DNA of 64,000 nt, taken from assembly GCA_047967505.1 (NCBI GenBank), contig CM106540.1. The stretch is one strand, 5' to 3'. Positions within the stretch are counted from its first letter, which is position 1. Each line of letters opens with the position of its first letter. The stretch comes from Dipteris shenzhenensis. Its lineage: Eukaryota > Polypodiophyta > Polypodiopsida > Gleicheniales. The translations under genes were made by a program, and so were the position numbers. The notes beneath the pieces are model-generated. The model worked only from the letters and a program-made list of their open reading frames with translations, was not told the DNA's origin and ran no database searches. Below, piece after piece: positions 34,805 through 47,316 of this stretch.

Positions 34805-35060
34805 GGACCAACACAAGCTGTGTCATGTGGATAGTTAACACCCTGACACATGAGCTGCACAATTAAATACATATAGCAACATGAAGAGGTGTATTGATAG
34901 CTCTAGTAACACAGTCTGCGCTAGGTTAAATCGGACCAACACAAGTTGTGTCATGTCAACAAGTAATACCCTGACACATGAGCTACTCAATCGATTGTAT
35001 ATAGCAACATGCAGAGGTGTATTCACAGCTCCAGTAACACACTCTATGCTGGGCTAATCC
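34805..35060 (-). repeat. 129-bp tandem repeat, two units, ankyrin-like
   Basis: Two units (about 34805-34933 and 34934-35060) share GACCAACACAAG, CTGACACATGAGCT and ATATAGCAACATG. On the minus strand each contains NTPLHVAI followed by SSCVRVL, reminiscent of the TPLHxA core of ankyrin repeats. The unit length (43 codons) is longer than the usual 33 and the frames do not join without shifts. Confidence 0.6.
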
Positions 35061-35175
35061 AGAACCCTGCCAGTTAACCCGTCTCAAATAGCTCAAGCAA
35101 GGAGAATGGAGATAGTAGTCCAAATATTTCAGATTATTATTGCTGTTGAATTTTCTGATAGTACATGCACCATAA

Positions 35176-35214
35176 GGGGGGGGGGGGGGGAGAGAGAGAG
35201 AGAGAGAGAGAGAA

Positions 35215-35241
<27 letters not shown>
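35176..35241. repeat. Compound microsatellite (G)15(AG)n(AC)n
   Basis: A G-run of 15 followed directly by AG repeats and AC repeats, together about 66 bp. Confidence 0.97.
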
Positions 35242-35245
<4 letters not shown>

Positions 35246-35780
35246 AATCCTAAAGTCTAAAAATGTTAACACTTTCTTAGAATGAGGAGCCTATGTTGAC
35301 CATTCCCCACCATTTCATTTACCTGCCCACCATTTACCTTCACTGCCTCATCAACATCATGTTCACAAGGCCATGGATATCAACATAAAATTAGTATACT
35401 TTTTAACAAAGCAGAATATAAGAGTATGACATATGTAGGTGGCCAATAGAGATGAGACAAGTTAGCTTGTAACTCCACAATGGTGTACACTTATAAGCCT
35501 AATATAAACAGCCTAATATTCCCAACCATCCTATTGACCTCATCACTAACCATAGTCTCCCCACTAAACCGGTCAAATTGACCACCTCTCTTGCCCCTCA
35601 TCGGTTCTGCTGTTTTCTCCCGCGAATTGGAGCGATTGACATTTGAGCTGCTTTGGCGTGACCAATGGCATGCTTTTGCATGAATGGCATGCTTTTTCTT
35701 GGTAGTATGCATATATATGGTGGTCTAAGCTTAGAAGCTTACAACTCGAAGTGTAACAACTTATCTGCTAAATGGGTACT
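35242..35780. other. No gene recognised
   Basis: Contains one 73-codon minus-strand frame (35712-35494) rich in Ser, Arg and Asn, which I do not consider supported as a gene. Confidence 0.3.
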
Positions 35781-35878
35781 CAGGCTTCAGTCGCCGCAAC
35801 CTTGGTCCATTATATCTTGATTGTTGAATCAGGCTTCAGTCGCCGCAACCTTGGTCCATTATATCTAGATTGTGGATT
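35781..35878. repeat. 49-bp tandem repeat, two copies
   Basis: CAGGCTTCAGTCGCCGCAAC plus CTTGGTCCATTATATCT occurs at 35781 and 35830. Confidence 0.95.
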
Positions 35879-35879
35879 A

Positions 35880-36912
35880 GACAGTCGGAGTTCTAAGTTT
35901 CTCACAGAGGGCGTTAAAATGGCAAGAACTGCTGCTTTCTGAGTTCGGGTCGAAGATCAATCATTCCGAAATTCTTAACAAACTTTTTCCCATTTGGAGG
36001 AAGGCTCTAAATGACTCGAGTGATTAGGATAGGTCACTAGGGAATAGCCAATCCAGATTCGCCCTTGCATGTCTCTAAGACTGCACCGAAAAGGTATGAC
36101 TACGTGGTCCACAAATTCGGATCGCGAGGGTCATAGATTTTGCACGGTTCCGGCGCTTTCATTTGCTACCAACTGAAAAAAGGTTCCTTTGGTCACCAGT
36201 CCGATTTTTCGATGGCCATTAGACCTTCGTGGTTGGGTGAATCAGTCAGGGAAATACTTACCGTGCCTGAGCCGTAAGGACTTTTCCTTTGATTAGGTTG
36301 TCAATACTCGGGCTGCCTGGCAACACAAAGCCCCTTTAGACTCTCATTATTTGGCTATTCATCTTCGCAGAGTCTGGAGTTTGACGCCTTCTTATAGGCT
36401 TAATTTCATGTTATGGAGGATGCTTACCTGCGAGCTACCCACCAAGGACTTAGTGAAATGGCGAGACATTTCACCACTGTGTCCATTCTACAGAATTCAG
36501 ATGGAATCGCATGATCACCTGTTTTGGGATGCCATGGTATTTGGCGAATGCTGCAGCAATGGCTATCTCGAACACACATCCACATTCCAATTACATGGAC
36601 AGCAATCTTTCTTGGATACAAAGCCCAAATGAACGACTCCCAGATTAAGTTGTGCCAGTTAATCAAAGCGGGCACGTGGCGAGATTTATATGGAAAACAA
36701 GAAATTTATTACGCAAAATTCCCACAGACCTTCACGTCTACAACAGGAAATCTTGGATCTTTTGATGTTTTTTGCGTAAAAGGATGAATGCCTGCTAGCC
36801 GCTACTAAGGCTCTAAGTCAGCTCTGTAATTTGTCTTCAGCTTCATAAGCTCTCCTTTTACTTTCGGTAATCTTCCTTTTAATATTATATACTTTTTTCT
36901 CGAAAAAAAAAA
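35880..36912 (+). mobile_element. L1-like LINE 3' fragment with poly(A) tail
   Basis: The plus strand from about 36340 encodes the zf-RVT region found at the C-terminus of plant L1-type reverse transcriptase proteins: SYRLNFMLWRMLTCELPTKD, then SPLCPFYRI and SHDHLFWD. The first zinc-binding Cys of the family (CPLC) reads SPLC. After a frame change the end of the protein continues (TWTAIFLGYKAQ and AGTWRDLYGKQ). A run of ten A at 36903-36912 follows a short AT-rich 3' UTR and marks the 3' end. The region upstream to about 35880 shows no further RT motif, so the copy is 5'-truncated or too decayed. Confidence 0.75.
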
Positions 36913-37850
36913 CCCACATGAAATTTATGTGAATTTTGTCAAAAGGATTTACAATGCCAAGCACAATCCAGATTGAAGTATGGAAAGATACAAAGCAAGA
37001 AAGTTGCAAAAAAGATGCCGACAATACAATGGAGAAGAAGATTGTGAAAAACCCTGAAAGATTAACCTTTAATATAATAATAAAGTTCATCACTACTCCC
37101 AACAATTTCACACAAAATTGACAAACATTGAAATGTTCTACTTGCGTTGTATCAATATTGGAACATCTAAAATTTACTGCCACGCTTTTAAATGACATAG
37201 GATAATAAATTTACTTGAATATACTAACCTAACAGCATCATTCATGTCCCCACAATGATTGAACATCATACATGAGGCTACTGAGAAATTTCATATGATA
37301 GTTAACTAACCCATGGATCATCCATATTTTGGTTGGAAGTGTAAAACTCAATGTTGCATGAAATTGACATAGGATAATAAATTTACAGCACAATAAAAAA
37401 GGACAAAGTATGAAGCTCTTCAATTTCATGTTCCAGTCAATACAGTTAATCACAATGCGGTAATTGGCAATTGATGCCACGCCAAAATATTCATGGCATT
37501 GAATACGTGACAGCTTCCAGTCATGTCCAGCCAATGATTGACTACAATTGAAATCGAGGATTGGGATCAGTTAAACGCTTACACTTCAGTTTTTCAAAAT
37601 CCTTACAATAATAGGAGACGACAAAAACATCCTAAATAAAACAATGTTGCAGCATAATGTACTGAGAAGGATAAGTACCCTGCAGAATTATTTGCAGACC
37701 TTGCAACATGCTAAGAAGCCTTATATATTTTCTCTACTATTTTTTGTTTTTCTGCCACCATAATAAAGAATCTGATATACCACGATACCATTTGTGAGAA
37801 TACCAAGAATGCTACCGACCACCACTAAGCATCAGTCAAGGTTCCAATGA
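36913..37850. other. No gene recognised
   Basis: AT-rich. AATTGACATAGGATAATAAATTTAC occurs twice in related form (37192-37213 and 37364-37386), with no coding support. It could hold the missing 3' exons of the MPDU1-like gene, but I could not find them. Confidence 0.3.
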
Positions 37851-38130
37851 GTTCAGAGTTCAGTTAGGTGTATGACACTTTTATCTATCATCATAGGCAA
37901 TGTTTATGTCATGCATTACTCTCAAGTTCAGAGTTCAGTTATCTATATGACACTGCAATATAACGAAATTCTTTTTTCTATCATCATTGGAAACGTTTAG
38001 GTCACGCATTATTCTCAGGTTTAGAGTTCTTAGTGTATGACATGGCAATAGTGAGAATTCTTTTATCTATATCATTGGAGATGTTCAGATCATGCATTAT
38101 TCTCCTAGATTCTAATTATCAATGACACGT
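37851..38130. repeat. Degenerate minisatellite, units of 75-92 bp
   Basis: Units containing GTTCAGAGTT, ATATGACA, TTTATCTATCATCAT and ATGCATTA begin near 37851, 37926, 38018 and 38104. Confidence 0.75.
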
Positions 38131-38206
38131 CTGGAATATCACGTTAATTAGTTTCATAGGATACTGCTTAAAGGTGCCTTCTCTTGAACACTCGTAAATA
38201 ATCGAC

Positions 38207-38984
38207 CTGCAGCACAGAAAATAATTTCCAAGTCCACCAGTAAGTGTCAGCCCTTCGAAAGTAAAAGCTGAACTAGAAAGAGAAAAATCCCAAAAATGGA
38301 TGCTAATAATCAGGATCATGCTTTCCTTAACTACTCAAATCCCTTCAGAATTTGAGAGGAATCAAATACGTTTACTTCTGTGTCTATGTCCAGATTTGTG
38401 CCTGTGTATTTATGTACATCTTATATTAAAGGACCACATACAGCTACTCTTTTCTATTTTCTTGACTTTACTTAAATATTCAGAGGTGAAAAGCGACTCA
38501 CCAAAACATCCACCAAAGTTCAAGAAATTTGAAATAAAGCTTAGCTGACCCGTGCTCTTGTTCTGAAATCAAATTATGCTTCAATAGGACATGACATACT
38601 GGGCAACAAATAATCGATAAGGCCACATTCAGAAGAAGGTATAAATCTCTCATTGTTCTTCCTGTAATTAACTAATGGACTACCAACCTGATAATTTTCT
38701 GTGATCTGTGGTATCTTAGAAATGATAAAAATTGCATGCTGTGAAACCTGTAAAACGAATTGCAAAAGCATGTGAATCATCTAGGTATGACAAGCTTCGA
38801 AAATATCTTGAAATTTGAAAGGGCAGAGATGTTCACAGAAATGTGAGTCATTATTTATAGCTCTGTAGTGGACCCACTTACACGAATATATGTTGAAAGA
38901 AGAGACAGATTACTTACATATAACACCTCAAACATGATCGGATCGAGATGACCTGCCATGAGAGTAGGAACAAGGGCACAGTAG
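38207..38984 (-). CDS. MPDU1: MPDU1-like PQ-loop protein, internal exons
   Basis: Three exons join in frame on the minus strand. Exon a (38984-38918) reads YCALVPTLMAGHLDPIMFEV..., donor GTAAGT. Exon b (38747-38688) reads VSQHAIFIISKIPQITENYQ. Exon c (38562-38502) reads NKSTGQLSFISNFLNFGGCF, donor GTGAGT. Acceptors are TTTTACAG and GATTTCAG for b and c. These match consecutive parts of the mannose-P-dolichol utilisation defect 1 family, including the second PQ-loop (IPQI) and the NKSTGQLS motif. The family protein sits in the ER membrane and is needed for use of dolichol-linked sugars in glycosylation. A probable fourth exon (about 38272-38207) resembles the next segment but does not read cleanly. 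The N-terminal exons, with the first PQ-loop, were not found, so the copy may be partial or a pseudogene. Confidence 0.85.
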
Positions 38985-41926
38985 CTTGGCAACAGTCAAG
39001 GTCAAACTAATAAATTTCCCCGATGTCATTTCCAGAAACTCATAAAAGTGAATCCCTATGGGGCTAAAGAACTTTCATGACTACTATTCCCCTTGCAAAG
39101 GTTCCCTTTTTGCAAATCATTGTGTACTAATTTGAAGATAGAACCAAAAATGAAAGCGCATTGAAAACACCTTTACATGAGCAAGTGGATGGGAAAGAAT
39201 TCCACAAGTGGGTGAATAGTGTAGCCCTCTGTATAAGCCCAAGTTTTCAAAATGAACTACTATGTTTCATGTGCATCTGTATACCAGAAACAGGAGTTGA
39301 GGAAAATTTATAAACTGAAACATGGTTCAGGAGAACTAGCAGAGTACAATGGCTATAACAATCGCAGGATTGATATCAGCAATGACAGGTGGCACAGGTC
39401 TGACAACAGAAAGTCAGACCTCACCTTGGGAGTGACGGCAAGGGTTGCTTCACAACGTATTTTGTACATATCTTCAATACTTACTATCCTGTCATTTAAT
39501 GCATTTTGTTTGATATATGCTATTTTTCATAGCTATTCTTGCCCCTCTTTTCTCATGGACAGCTCTTGTTATTGCAGACTCGTACTGTTGGTCGTATGCC
39601 AACCAAGAATGAGAATAAAATTTCTTACAAGCATAATACTCGGGCTCTCATTGACTAGATTAAGTAAAAGGGAGCATATCTCGATTGTCCGCAGCAGTGA
39701 CAGAGGTAAATTTCTAGCCCCTCTTACTACTTCTGTAGCCAACTTTAATTTAAGTACTTAATAAACTTTAACATCTGTATTGCATGTAGGCTACCCTAGC
39801 TAGTACCTCTAGAGAGGGCAGGGATCACGAGTCGGTGGAGGCGGAGGTGAGAACAAGATAGATTCCTCCGAGGGCGATGCAGATTGAGGAGATCAATGAG
39901 GGCTACACATACTTCTCTGCAGAGCCAGTTCTCAGATTGTAGCTAGTTTGTATATCCTTTTTGTGGTTTCTTGTAATTGACCTTGTACCCATATACCTTC
40001 ATGACCCCTTGAGGGAATTTTTGCAATGCATCTAGCATTATATGTTCATGCCCCTTCGATGAAATTCTTGTGATATATCTTGCAATATACATATCCATGC
40101 CCATTCAAAGGTTCTTATACACATTTGACACTCTTTTATGTTGATTTATAGAGGGGTAGGACAGGGCTAACAAAGTCCCATTCTATCCCAGCAAATTTTT
40201 TTCAGGCTTACATAGCATTCGAGTCTGTCGAATATACTGAAGCCTTGCACCACAATGATTGTTTAATCCTGCTGCAGCATCAAGAGGCAGCTTAACTCTA
40301 TCTAGCTCTCATAAAGAACTCCATCTACCAAAAGAGTGCAGTTCCATTCTAGGCCTACAGGATTGAGCTCAATATGATTCACACTGATGATCATAATGCA
40401 CAACCTGGCCATTCATCTTGTTTGGTTTGCCCCTATGCAATGCCATGATGATTTCTCCCTCACCATAAACCAGATCGATGCTAAGCACATAATGCCAAAA
40501 AAATTTAGCTAGACATTCAACTAAACATTATCATCACGTTGCACAACACATTCTAGGCATTTCCATAGAGAGGAACAGACGCCCACTAGCCTGCTGGCAA
40601 TCCACGCGATGCTCAAGATCACTGCAAACTACCTTGAACCACAATTCGTGAAGGCTAAGACTACCTATATGTAGCACCCCCCAAATGTAACCAGCATGGC
40701 CTAGACAGTCAGCAGAGGTAGATGCATGCTATCCAGTTGCCAATATATAGGACTCATTAATAAGCTCAAATTTGGGCATATGTGACAAGACCCAAGTTTG
40801 AGAGTTCCCCACCAAACAATGTTGAGGGAGTGCAACATACTGAACCCCTTTCTCAAGGCATGCGCAATCCCAAAGGTTTAACGGACCTTTTCCATCCATC
40901 CATACGCATCCCCCTAGCACCAAAAAGAAAAAACCCTTTTTAGGTGGAACAGGTTGCCTCTTTTCAAGCTGCAGCTAGATCCAAAATGGTCTTCTTGCAA
41001 TCAGGTTGGCCTTGCATGGATAATTGCGCCTTAGAGAGAACCTATAATTGATAATCCAGGTAGTAGTGGAGGTTAGTTATTAGAGACAAGGCCTTTTGGC
41101 TCCTCAGAATTAATATCACCAGTGGAAAAAATGAAAATTTGTTTTGTCCCTACTCCTAGAGTTACAATGGAGATCTAACATGCACGAACTCCAAATCCAG
41201 ATGGTAGGAAGCAATTGCACGTTACAAGCATGGCCCTCTCAGCAAGAATAAATTCATGCATACCTAGAGCAGGAGCTAAGAAAGAATGCAATTCAGAACT
41301 GTCTTGGAGATTAGAGGAAGACACTGAACCGAGGTACCAATATCACTAAGTGCTTAGTATGGAAAATCAGAACCTCAAGCTCTATTTTTAGAATCAGTTG
41401 GAAAATTTTCTAGATCCCCCAAATCATGTGCACTGGGGAAAAACTTCCACCCTGACCATCCATGGGCTTATACATGCATCCATGTGACTTATCTACGTGG
41501 ATTTAGTCCATTTTCGGACCGACTTAGCATAGAGTAAGTTTTGGAGCACAGTTTGGTCATGATCCAGCTCTAGGAATATTCGGAGAGCCCAAATGATGTA
41601 ACAAATGGGGAGGGGAGACATTGGAGGGGAAAGAAAGGGGAATGAAAGGGCTACTAGAAGGTTCATCAAAACGTGGGCACAATGAGTGGTAGGTGGACTT
41701 AAATAGTTCCCTCCAAAGCTGGATGTGCTCTTACATAGCGACCGTCTAAAATAAAGTAAGAATTGCGCTAAGCATTGCAATAAATGAGGGGAGATACAAA
41801 TGTACCATCAAAGTCTTGAACTATTCCTGAATGCAAGTTTGGTCAGGGGAATCCTACACATAGCATCGCCACATGTGGACATGATCCTGTAAGTGCATTC
41901 CCAAAGAACAATATTCTGTCATCTTC
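38985..41926. other. Mostly non-coding; a few exon-like stretches
   Basis: The 5' exons of the MPDU1-like gene should lie here or further right but I could not find them. On the plus strand an acceptor (TTGTTATTGCAG at about 39574) precedes an open block ending in a stop (TRTVGRMPTKNENKISYKHN...), and a 169-codon frame runs over 39252-39761. Another exon-like block (MQIEEINEGYTYFSAEPV) ends at about 39941. None joins convincingly, so no gene is called. A mixture of intron and intergenic repeat is likely. Confidence 0.3.
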
Positions 41927-42115
41927 CTTGGGATAGAAACCAAACTAGTTTTCTAGCTTTGCGAACTGGTACGAGTGTCCCCTTGGAACTTATGCACTAT
42001 GACCTTGTCTTGTTCCCCTTGGGATAAAACTAGGTTTCAAGCTTTGTGAACCATTTCCTCCAACTCATTAGAGGCTCGTGTCTCCCCTTGAAACTTATGC
42101 ACTATGATCTTGTCC
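41927..42115. repeat. Tandem repeat, about 100-bp period
   Basis: Two units share CCTTGGGATA, AGCTTTG and CTTATGCACTATGA at 41927-42012 and 42020-42115. Confidence 0.8.
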
Positions 42116-43786
42116 TTTACCATCTTTGGCAGCATAGTTTTGGGCGGACCCCCTCCAAAGCCACCTGCACCATCCCCTCTCAAGGCTCACATAGTGAAGA
42201 CATGGCATCTCATCTCTAATGTTCTCCAGTAGAACACAATGTGACCACAAAGTATATGACATATTGTCATCAACAAGATTTGGCTGGCCACCCGTGCCAC
42301 TCCCCTGGTGAGACATAGTGAATCCCAATTGGTGCATTACTATCAATGCTCATATATTGTGGACTAACGGAATAAGTCCTAGCTCTAAAGTCCTACCAAA
42401 AGCATCATAACATGAAAACTGCAAGCTAAAAAGACTTTAGTAGATGAATGATCTCTCTCCCACTACTCCAAATCATGGCAAGAGCCCATCACTTCATCAG
42501 GCATGGTGACCAGCAGAAAATAAGCTCAAGTGCTCATGGGAAGACATATAGACAATATAGTCGAGGTGTGAAAGAAAAAGAATAGAATGATAAATGAAGT
42601 TCAAAAGATCTGCTATGAACATGCACCTGGAACTTGTGTGCATTTAAATCCAGAAATTGGTAGAGGGCAAACCCAACGGCCTCTTCAAAAATATAAATAC
42701 AAACAAAATCTTATTAAGAGCTTCCAATGACCAAAATGATGCTATATATTCCCGTCATGATGTTTATAAGACTGTTGCGAAGTTACTGGTTCTTCTTTTC
42801 TATTTTTATGGCAGCTAGGACAGATAGGAAGATAGGTTAAATAAGATACTTAAGGCGGGTAGGAAAACTAGGAGACTAAGGCAATTAAGGCACATAGGAT
42901 AGTCAGAACTTGGGGCTTAGGTATGGCACCTAGGATGCCTACTGCACCTAGAGCACTTTGCATAGGACTTGCCAGTTGGAAGCCAAAGTTAGGGCAGACT
43001 CCTTAGTAAATATTTACAAGGCAGAGACGGACTCTGAAAGCAAACAAAAGGACGAGCAGCTACAGCATTATAAGGACGTATAGTAATTGATGGAAGGCAG
43101 TTGATGAACAAAAGGAGAGAGTGGACAGATGGGGCAATCAACCGGGCACTATACGGATGTACGACGATTGACCGACTGCTGGCAGCTGCATCGGCGAGAA
43201 ACTGACCCCTCTGCTTGTATGGCAGCACATACATGTTGAAAAAATTGCCACGTACTGCCACCTGCCCCACTGGGATGCACTAGGTGCGGGGCTCCCCAAA
43301 CCACCTACACTACAAAATCCAGTTGGCTAATGTCAGCAGAGGTCAGGTCACAGCAGCCATAAGTTTGCCCCACAGATTCAGTGGCTCTTCACACACGAGC
43401 AAAACCAACCCCTTTGCCACAACACAGGGAGAGCAATCAGCCTCTCCCCACCCCATCCTCACATGAAGAAGGCATCAGCCTTCACACACGGTTCTATTCA
43501 ATTCAGTATCTCGGCAACCACACTAAGATGGGGGGCAGTTGCTACCCAATGTTGCTCTCTCGGGAAGATGTTGGATCAAGCACATGTAGTGCATCCACTT
43601 GTGTACATCTCTATTTCAAAGTTAGGCTTGCACACAAAGCATAGAAAGTGGCTGCTCATGCTCTTGGCAAGAAGGACATGGTCTGCAGTTTCTATTGTAG
43701 AGGATTCCGCCCTCATGGTGTCAGCAGTTTCCATTGTAGAGGAGTCCACCCTCTCCTACATGAAGAACAAGTACAGCAACCCCCTG
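42116..43786. other. No gene recognised
   Basis: Unclassified. From about 43460 an open frame runs towards the gypsy integrase remnant but shows no recognisable domain before 43787. Confidence 0.3.
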
Positions 43787-44090
43787 AAGTTGCAACAGTG
43801 TTGGTACTTGGTTACATTGGATGAACAGCCTCACGTACATAATGGAATGTTGTTCTACGACGATGGAATTCTACAAAGGCAAACATTGTTGTCTCAGTTC
43901 CAGCCAGCTTTGTTACAGGCAGTCCATGATTCGACAGTTGAGGAACAGTGACGAGTTCAAAGCACTATGAAAAGTACGTGAGAGACTTTTGCTGGCCACA
44001 TGTTTATAGTGATGCGTGTCTCATTGCTACGTGACACGTGTGCCAGAAATGAAGGTGCCTGATTAGGTTTATTCCAGTTTCTTGAGTTAC
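43787..44090 (+). pseudogene. Ty3/gypsy integrase zinc-finger remnant
   Basis: The plus strand reads NGMLFYDDGILQRQTLL, then LLQAVHDSTVEEQ and, in another frame, YVRDFCWPHVYSDACLIAT and HVCQK. Order and spacing fit the H2C2 zinc finger at the start of gypsy integrases (HDS..., FYWP..., C-x2-CQ). One Cys position is a stop. No catalytic core or other gypsy part was found around it. Confidence 0.5.
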
Positions 44091-44566
44091 CGCCAGCCAT
44101 AAGTATCAAGAACGCAACGGGTTTGATCATTTGGATAGTTCAACATGCTGATTTTTGTGCGAGGACACTGCTTGCTAGCTCATCAGATATTGATATGGTA
44201 TTCTCAGGGTTTTAGTGTCCGATCTAGACTCTTATATCATTTGTATGTATTGTTTATGTGGCTCTCCTTTTACTACTTCAATTGTATTTTCCCATCCTTT
44301 CTTGATGGAGTGTCCTGTTCTACTGAATCCTCTTCCTCTGATTGTATTTAGTGTTGTTCCACATTGATCTCTTTGAGAGGACTTGTACTTCTGGATTTGC
44401 TTTACCCATGTCCTGCTGCTGTCCCATGATGATGTTGCAGCTTGTATTGCTGCTGTGTTGGCTGTATGGTTGTTTGTCTGATTGGCTATCTTTTTTATTT
44501 TGCCCTTTTTTCCAGAGGAAAGCTAGCTGTCCTAAATCCTGCTTCAGAGCTCCCTAAAAGCGTCTT
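44091..44566. other. No gene recognised
   Basis: T-rich sequence between the gypsy remnant and LINE-a, without coding support. Confidence 0.35.
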
Positions 44567-46720
44567 GTGAACCCACAATCCCCCATCTACAAAAACAATG
44601 ATAACATATCAAGAGATGACCCTTCGTGGACCTGGGAGATAGCAATGTACTCTAACGAACATGCAAACATACTAGTGGAAGATTTGAATGCACAAACAGA
44701 ATCAACGCCAAACAAACAGTGGAAGGAAAAGACCCACTGTGGATGGAAGAAATGAACAAGTATAGTGAAGAAAGGAAAGGATGGAAGAGGACATCAGAAG
44801 AGAAAGGAGAAAGCACATCAGAAGAGAAAGGAGAAATCACAAAGATGGGAAAGCAACAGCTCACCTTCTGTGGATGTTTCGGCCTACAAATATGCAATAG
44901 CGCACAGTTTTCAAGGATACACATGTAAAGCCCCACAAGGGTCAAGTCTGATTGACTACACGATCATCAACCCACATGCAAGGAAAATCATGAAACATCA
45001 CAAGCTCAATGAAGAGACTCTTGAGTCTGACCACAATGGATTTTCCCTTGAGATAGAAGCAACAAGAACAGCTGCAGAAAAACAGGAATCCCACATCAAC
45101 ACCCCCACCGGCACCATTCTTGAATAGAAAATTAATACATGGTTAGAAGAAAAGAGAATAGGAGCACCATCCAAAGAGGGCTTTAGGCCAAAACACTCAA
45201 TGGTGGACCACCAAGTCACAATAAGAGCTGCAGCAGAGAAAGCCATACGTTGCTTGATTTCAAGAAAGCATTGACATAGTATCCTGTAAAAAGTTACAGG
45301 AAGGTTATAAAAGTCAAAAATACCTCAAGAACTGAGAGCCACACTCAAACTATACGAAAAGATACTAGCTGCACTAGCAAAGCCACTAGTGGATGTATCA
45401 AATTCAAATGAGAAAATAATCATCAGCAGTGACATCCTTCCTCTTGCAAACCCTCGTCGGTCTATTCATTGAAGAACGTATGAGGGCACATAATGGAGAG
45501 CAACAACACATTGCTCAATATGCTAAGGCTTACTCCTTACTCCTCGTACACGCAAATGACATAGTTCTCTTTGCAAAAGACAAAAGGACCTGTAGAACAC
45601 TTAGATTCATTAAATAAAACCTAACTGCAGATGCAAGTCAACATTGCGAAGGCAAAGGTCATGGTAATCGGAACACGAAACAAGAAAGCATCCTTTACAA
45701 AATTTTGAAGGGCAGATTATAGAAGTTGTCACAACAGTTTTAGAACTACAAGTGGAACAAATGCAGAGTAACAAGATGTCTTAAAGCCTTATCAATGTAA
45801 AAAACAAATGCAAGAAATCACCTCTATGGAACTAGCAAATGAGAAAGTTTTTGAACAGAATCTTCTACAAGCGGTGGTTCTCTATGGCTGCCAAGCCTGG
45901 GTACCTGCACTCTCCATAGCATATTGGAAAAGAATAGAAAAATACACAATAGAGTTATAGGAGAGTTGGGGATCAAAGTGCAACCCCCTACCCGATCATG
46001 CTGCAAAGACGAGAATGATACTCTGGAAGGGGAAGCATTATGCTAATACATGAGATACCTTAGCAAACTGGCTAAGATGGATTTGTAATCCTTGGTCTTG
46101 TTCGTTTGAGGTTGTGAGAGCTAATTCTTATCTTGCAGATCATGTGCCTCTTGAATACCGATGTATCTTGCCCTAGCATTCTTGCCTTTCGTGCTTCTCT
46201 ATTGAGTTGATTGCTTGCCTACAAATTTCTATTTCTTTCCCGGTTCTTGCCATAATGATCCAACATTTTCTGCATGACTAGTTCTTTGATTTTTCTTCAT
46301 CCTCTTGGATATTCTCTGCACTTAATCAAGAGAGGATCTGCAAAATCTGTCTGACAAAGGAGATAGAAAATGAAGAGCGCACAGCACACATGCATATAGG
46401 GAAAAGTACAGCAGTGATGCAACACCCTAAAAGCACTTCTAAGTCAACCAACCAGGCAATTGGGCTCATATTTGAAGGAAGTTCTAGGACACCACAGCTA
46501 AATTCTGGATATGGCATACAGACTAATTACACACATATGAACAACATAGATAATTATCCGACTTTCACAATGGGAAGTCCAGATGTAAAAGAACTACTAT
46601 TTCATTTGATAGTGGTTTCTAGTCCCACAGATCCTGTGTGTGACTTCAATAAAATTATATCATATCATATTGCTGAAAACATTAGCGATAAAGTTAACAA
46701 ACTTTGACCTTACATTTAAG
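44567..46720 (+). mobile_element. LINE-a: decayed non-LTR retrotransposon
   Basis: Endonuclease followed by RT in one orientation. The endonuclease (about 44640-45060) shows NILVEDLNAQT in place of the GDFN-type motif, SSLIDYTIINPHARKI, and ESDHNGFSLEI, where the SDH motif is kept. The RT (about 45130-45620) is compressed by deletion: EKRIGAPSKEGFRPKHSMVD, then GLFIEERMRAH and LLLVHANDIVLFAKDK, where the catalytic YADD reads HAND. The 3' end near 46600-46680 has the family signature TAGTCCCACAGATCCTG. It is related to LINE-b and LINE-c. Confidence 0.8.
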
Positions 46721-47240
46721 TCAAAGAGCAGGAAAAGAGAGTACACGACAAGATGATTTGCGCATCGGGGGGCTTCAGGATTCAAAGAAGAAAAGATCAC
46801 ATGCCTTAAGAAACAAATACCACAGATTGAATAAGAGAAAACGCCATAAGAGGTATTATCAAAGGTAACACAAGCACAGGTTTAATTCAATGAGAGGACA
46901 GCAAGAGTTAATATTATCAGACAGACACGCAAGCTGAAGGGTACAAAAATTTGGGTATCTGAAGAGCTCACTCCGACTCACCTTAAACAAAGACATACCG
47001 AGCTCGGTTAAGTGAAGGAAGTGCATAAAGGAGGTAAATGGGCTGTTTATCAGGATGGGCAAAGCACTGATTTGAATCTTCAAATCTAAACCCAAAACTC
47101 TCAGTCTTAAACTGATGTAATTGTGGCCACTACATGATAGTACTAGAACTTAGTTATGCTATAATAATTTGGGGATGAGCTGCTTTATGAGCTCCACAAA
47201 CTCTCTGGTTATAGGCTTGTGAGGCCTCTTGCCAACATAA

Positions 47241-47244
<4 letters not shown>
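46721..47244. other. No gene recognised
   Basis: Spacer between LINE-a and the compound microsatellite that precedes LINE-b. Confidence 0.35.
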
Positions 47245-47297
<53 letters not shown>

Positions 47298-47298
47298 T
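47245..47298. repeat. Compound microsatellite (CT)n(CA)n
   Basis: About 34 bp of CT followed directly by about 20 bp of CA. Confidence 0.97.
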
Positions 47299-47316
47299 AA
47301 TAGAGGAAGACATGGA

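Noticed and set aside
39252-39761. 169-codon plus-strand frame as a gene
   Set aside because: Composition is uneven, there is an acceptor-like sequence in the middle, and no domain or conserved block is visible.
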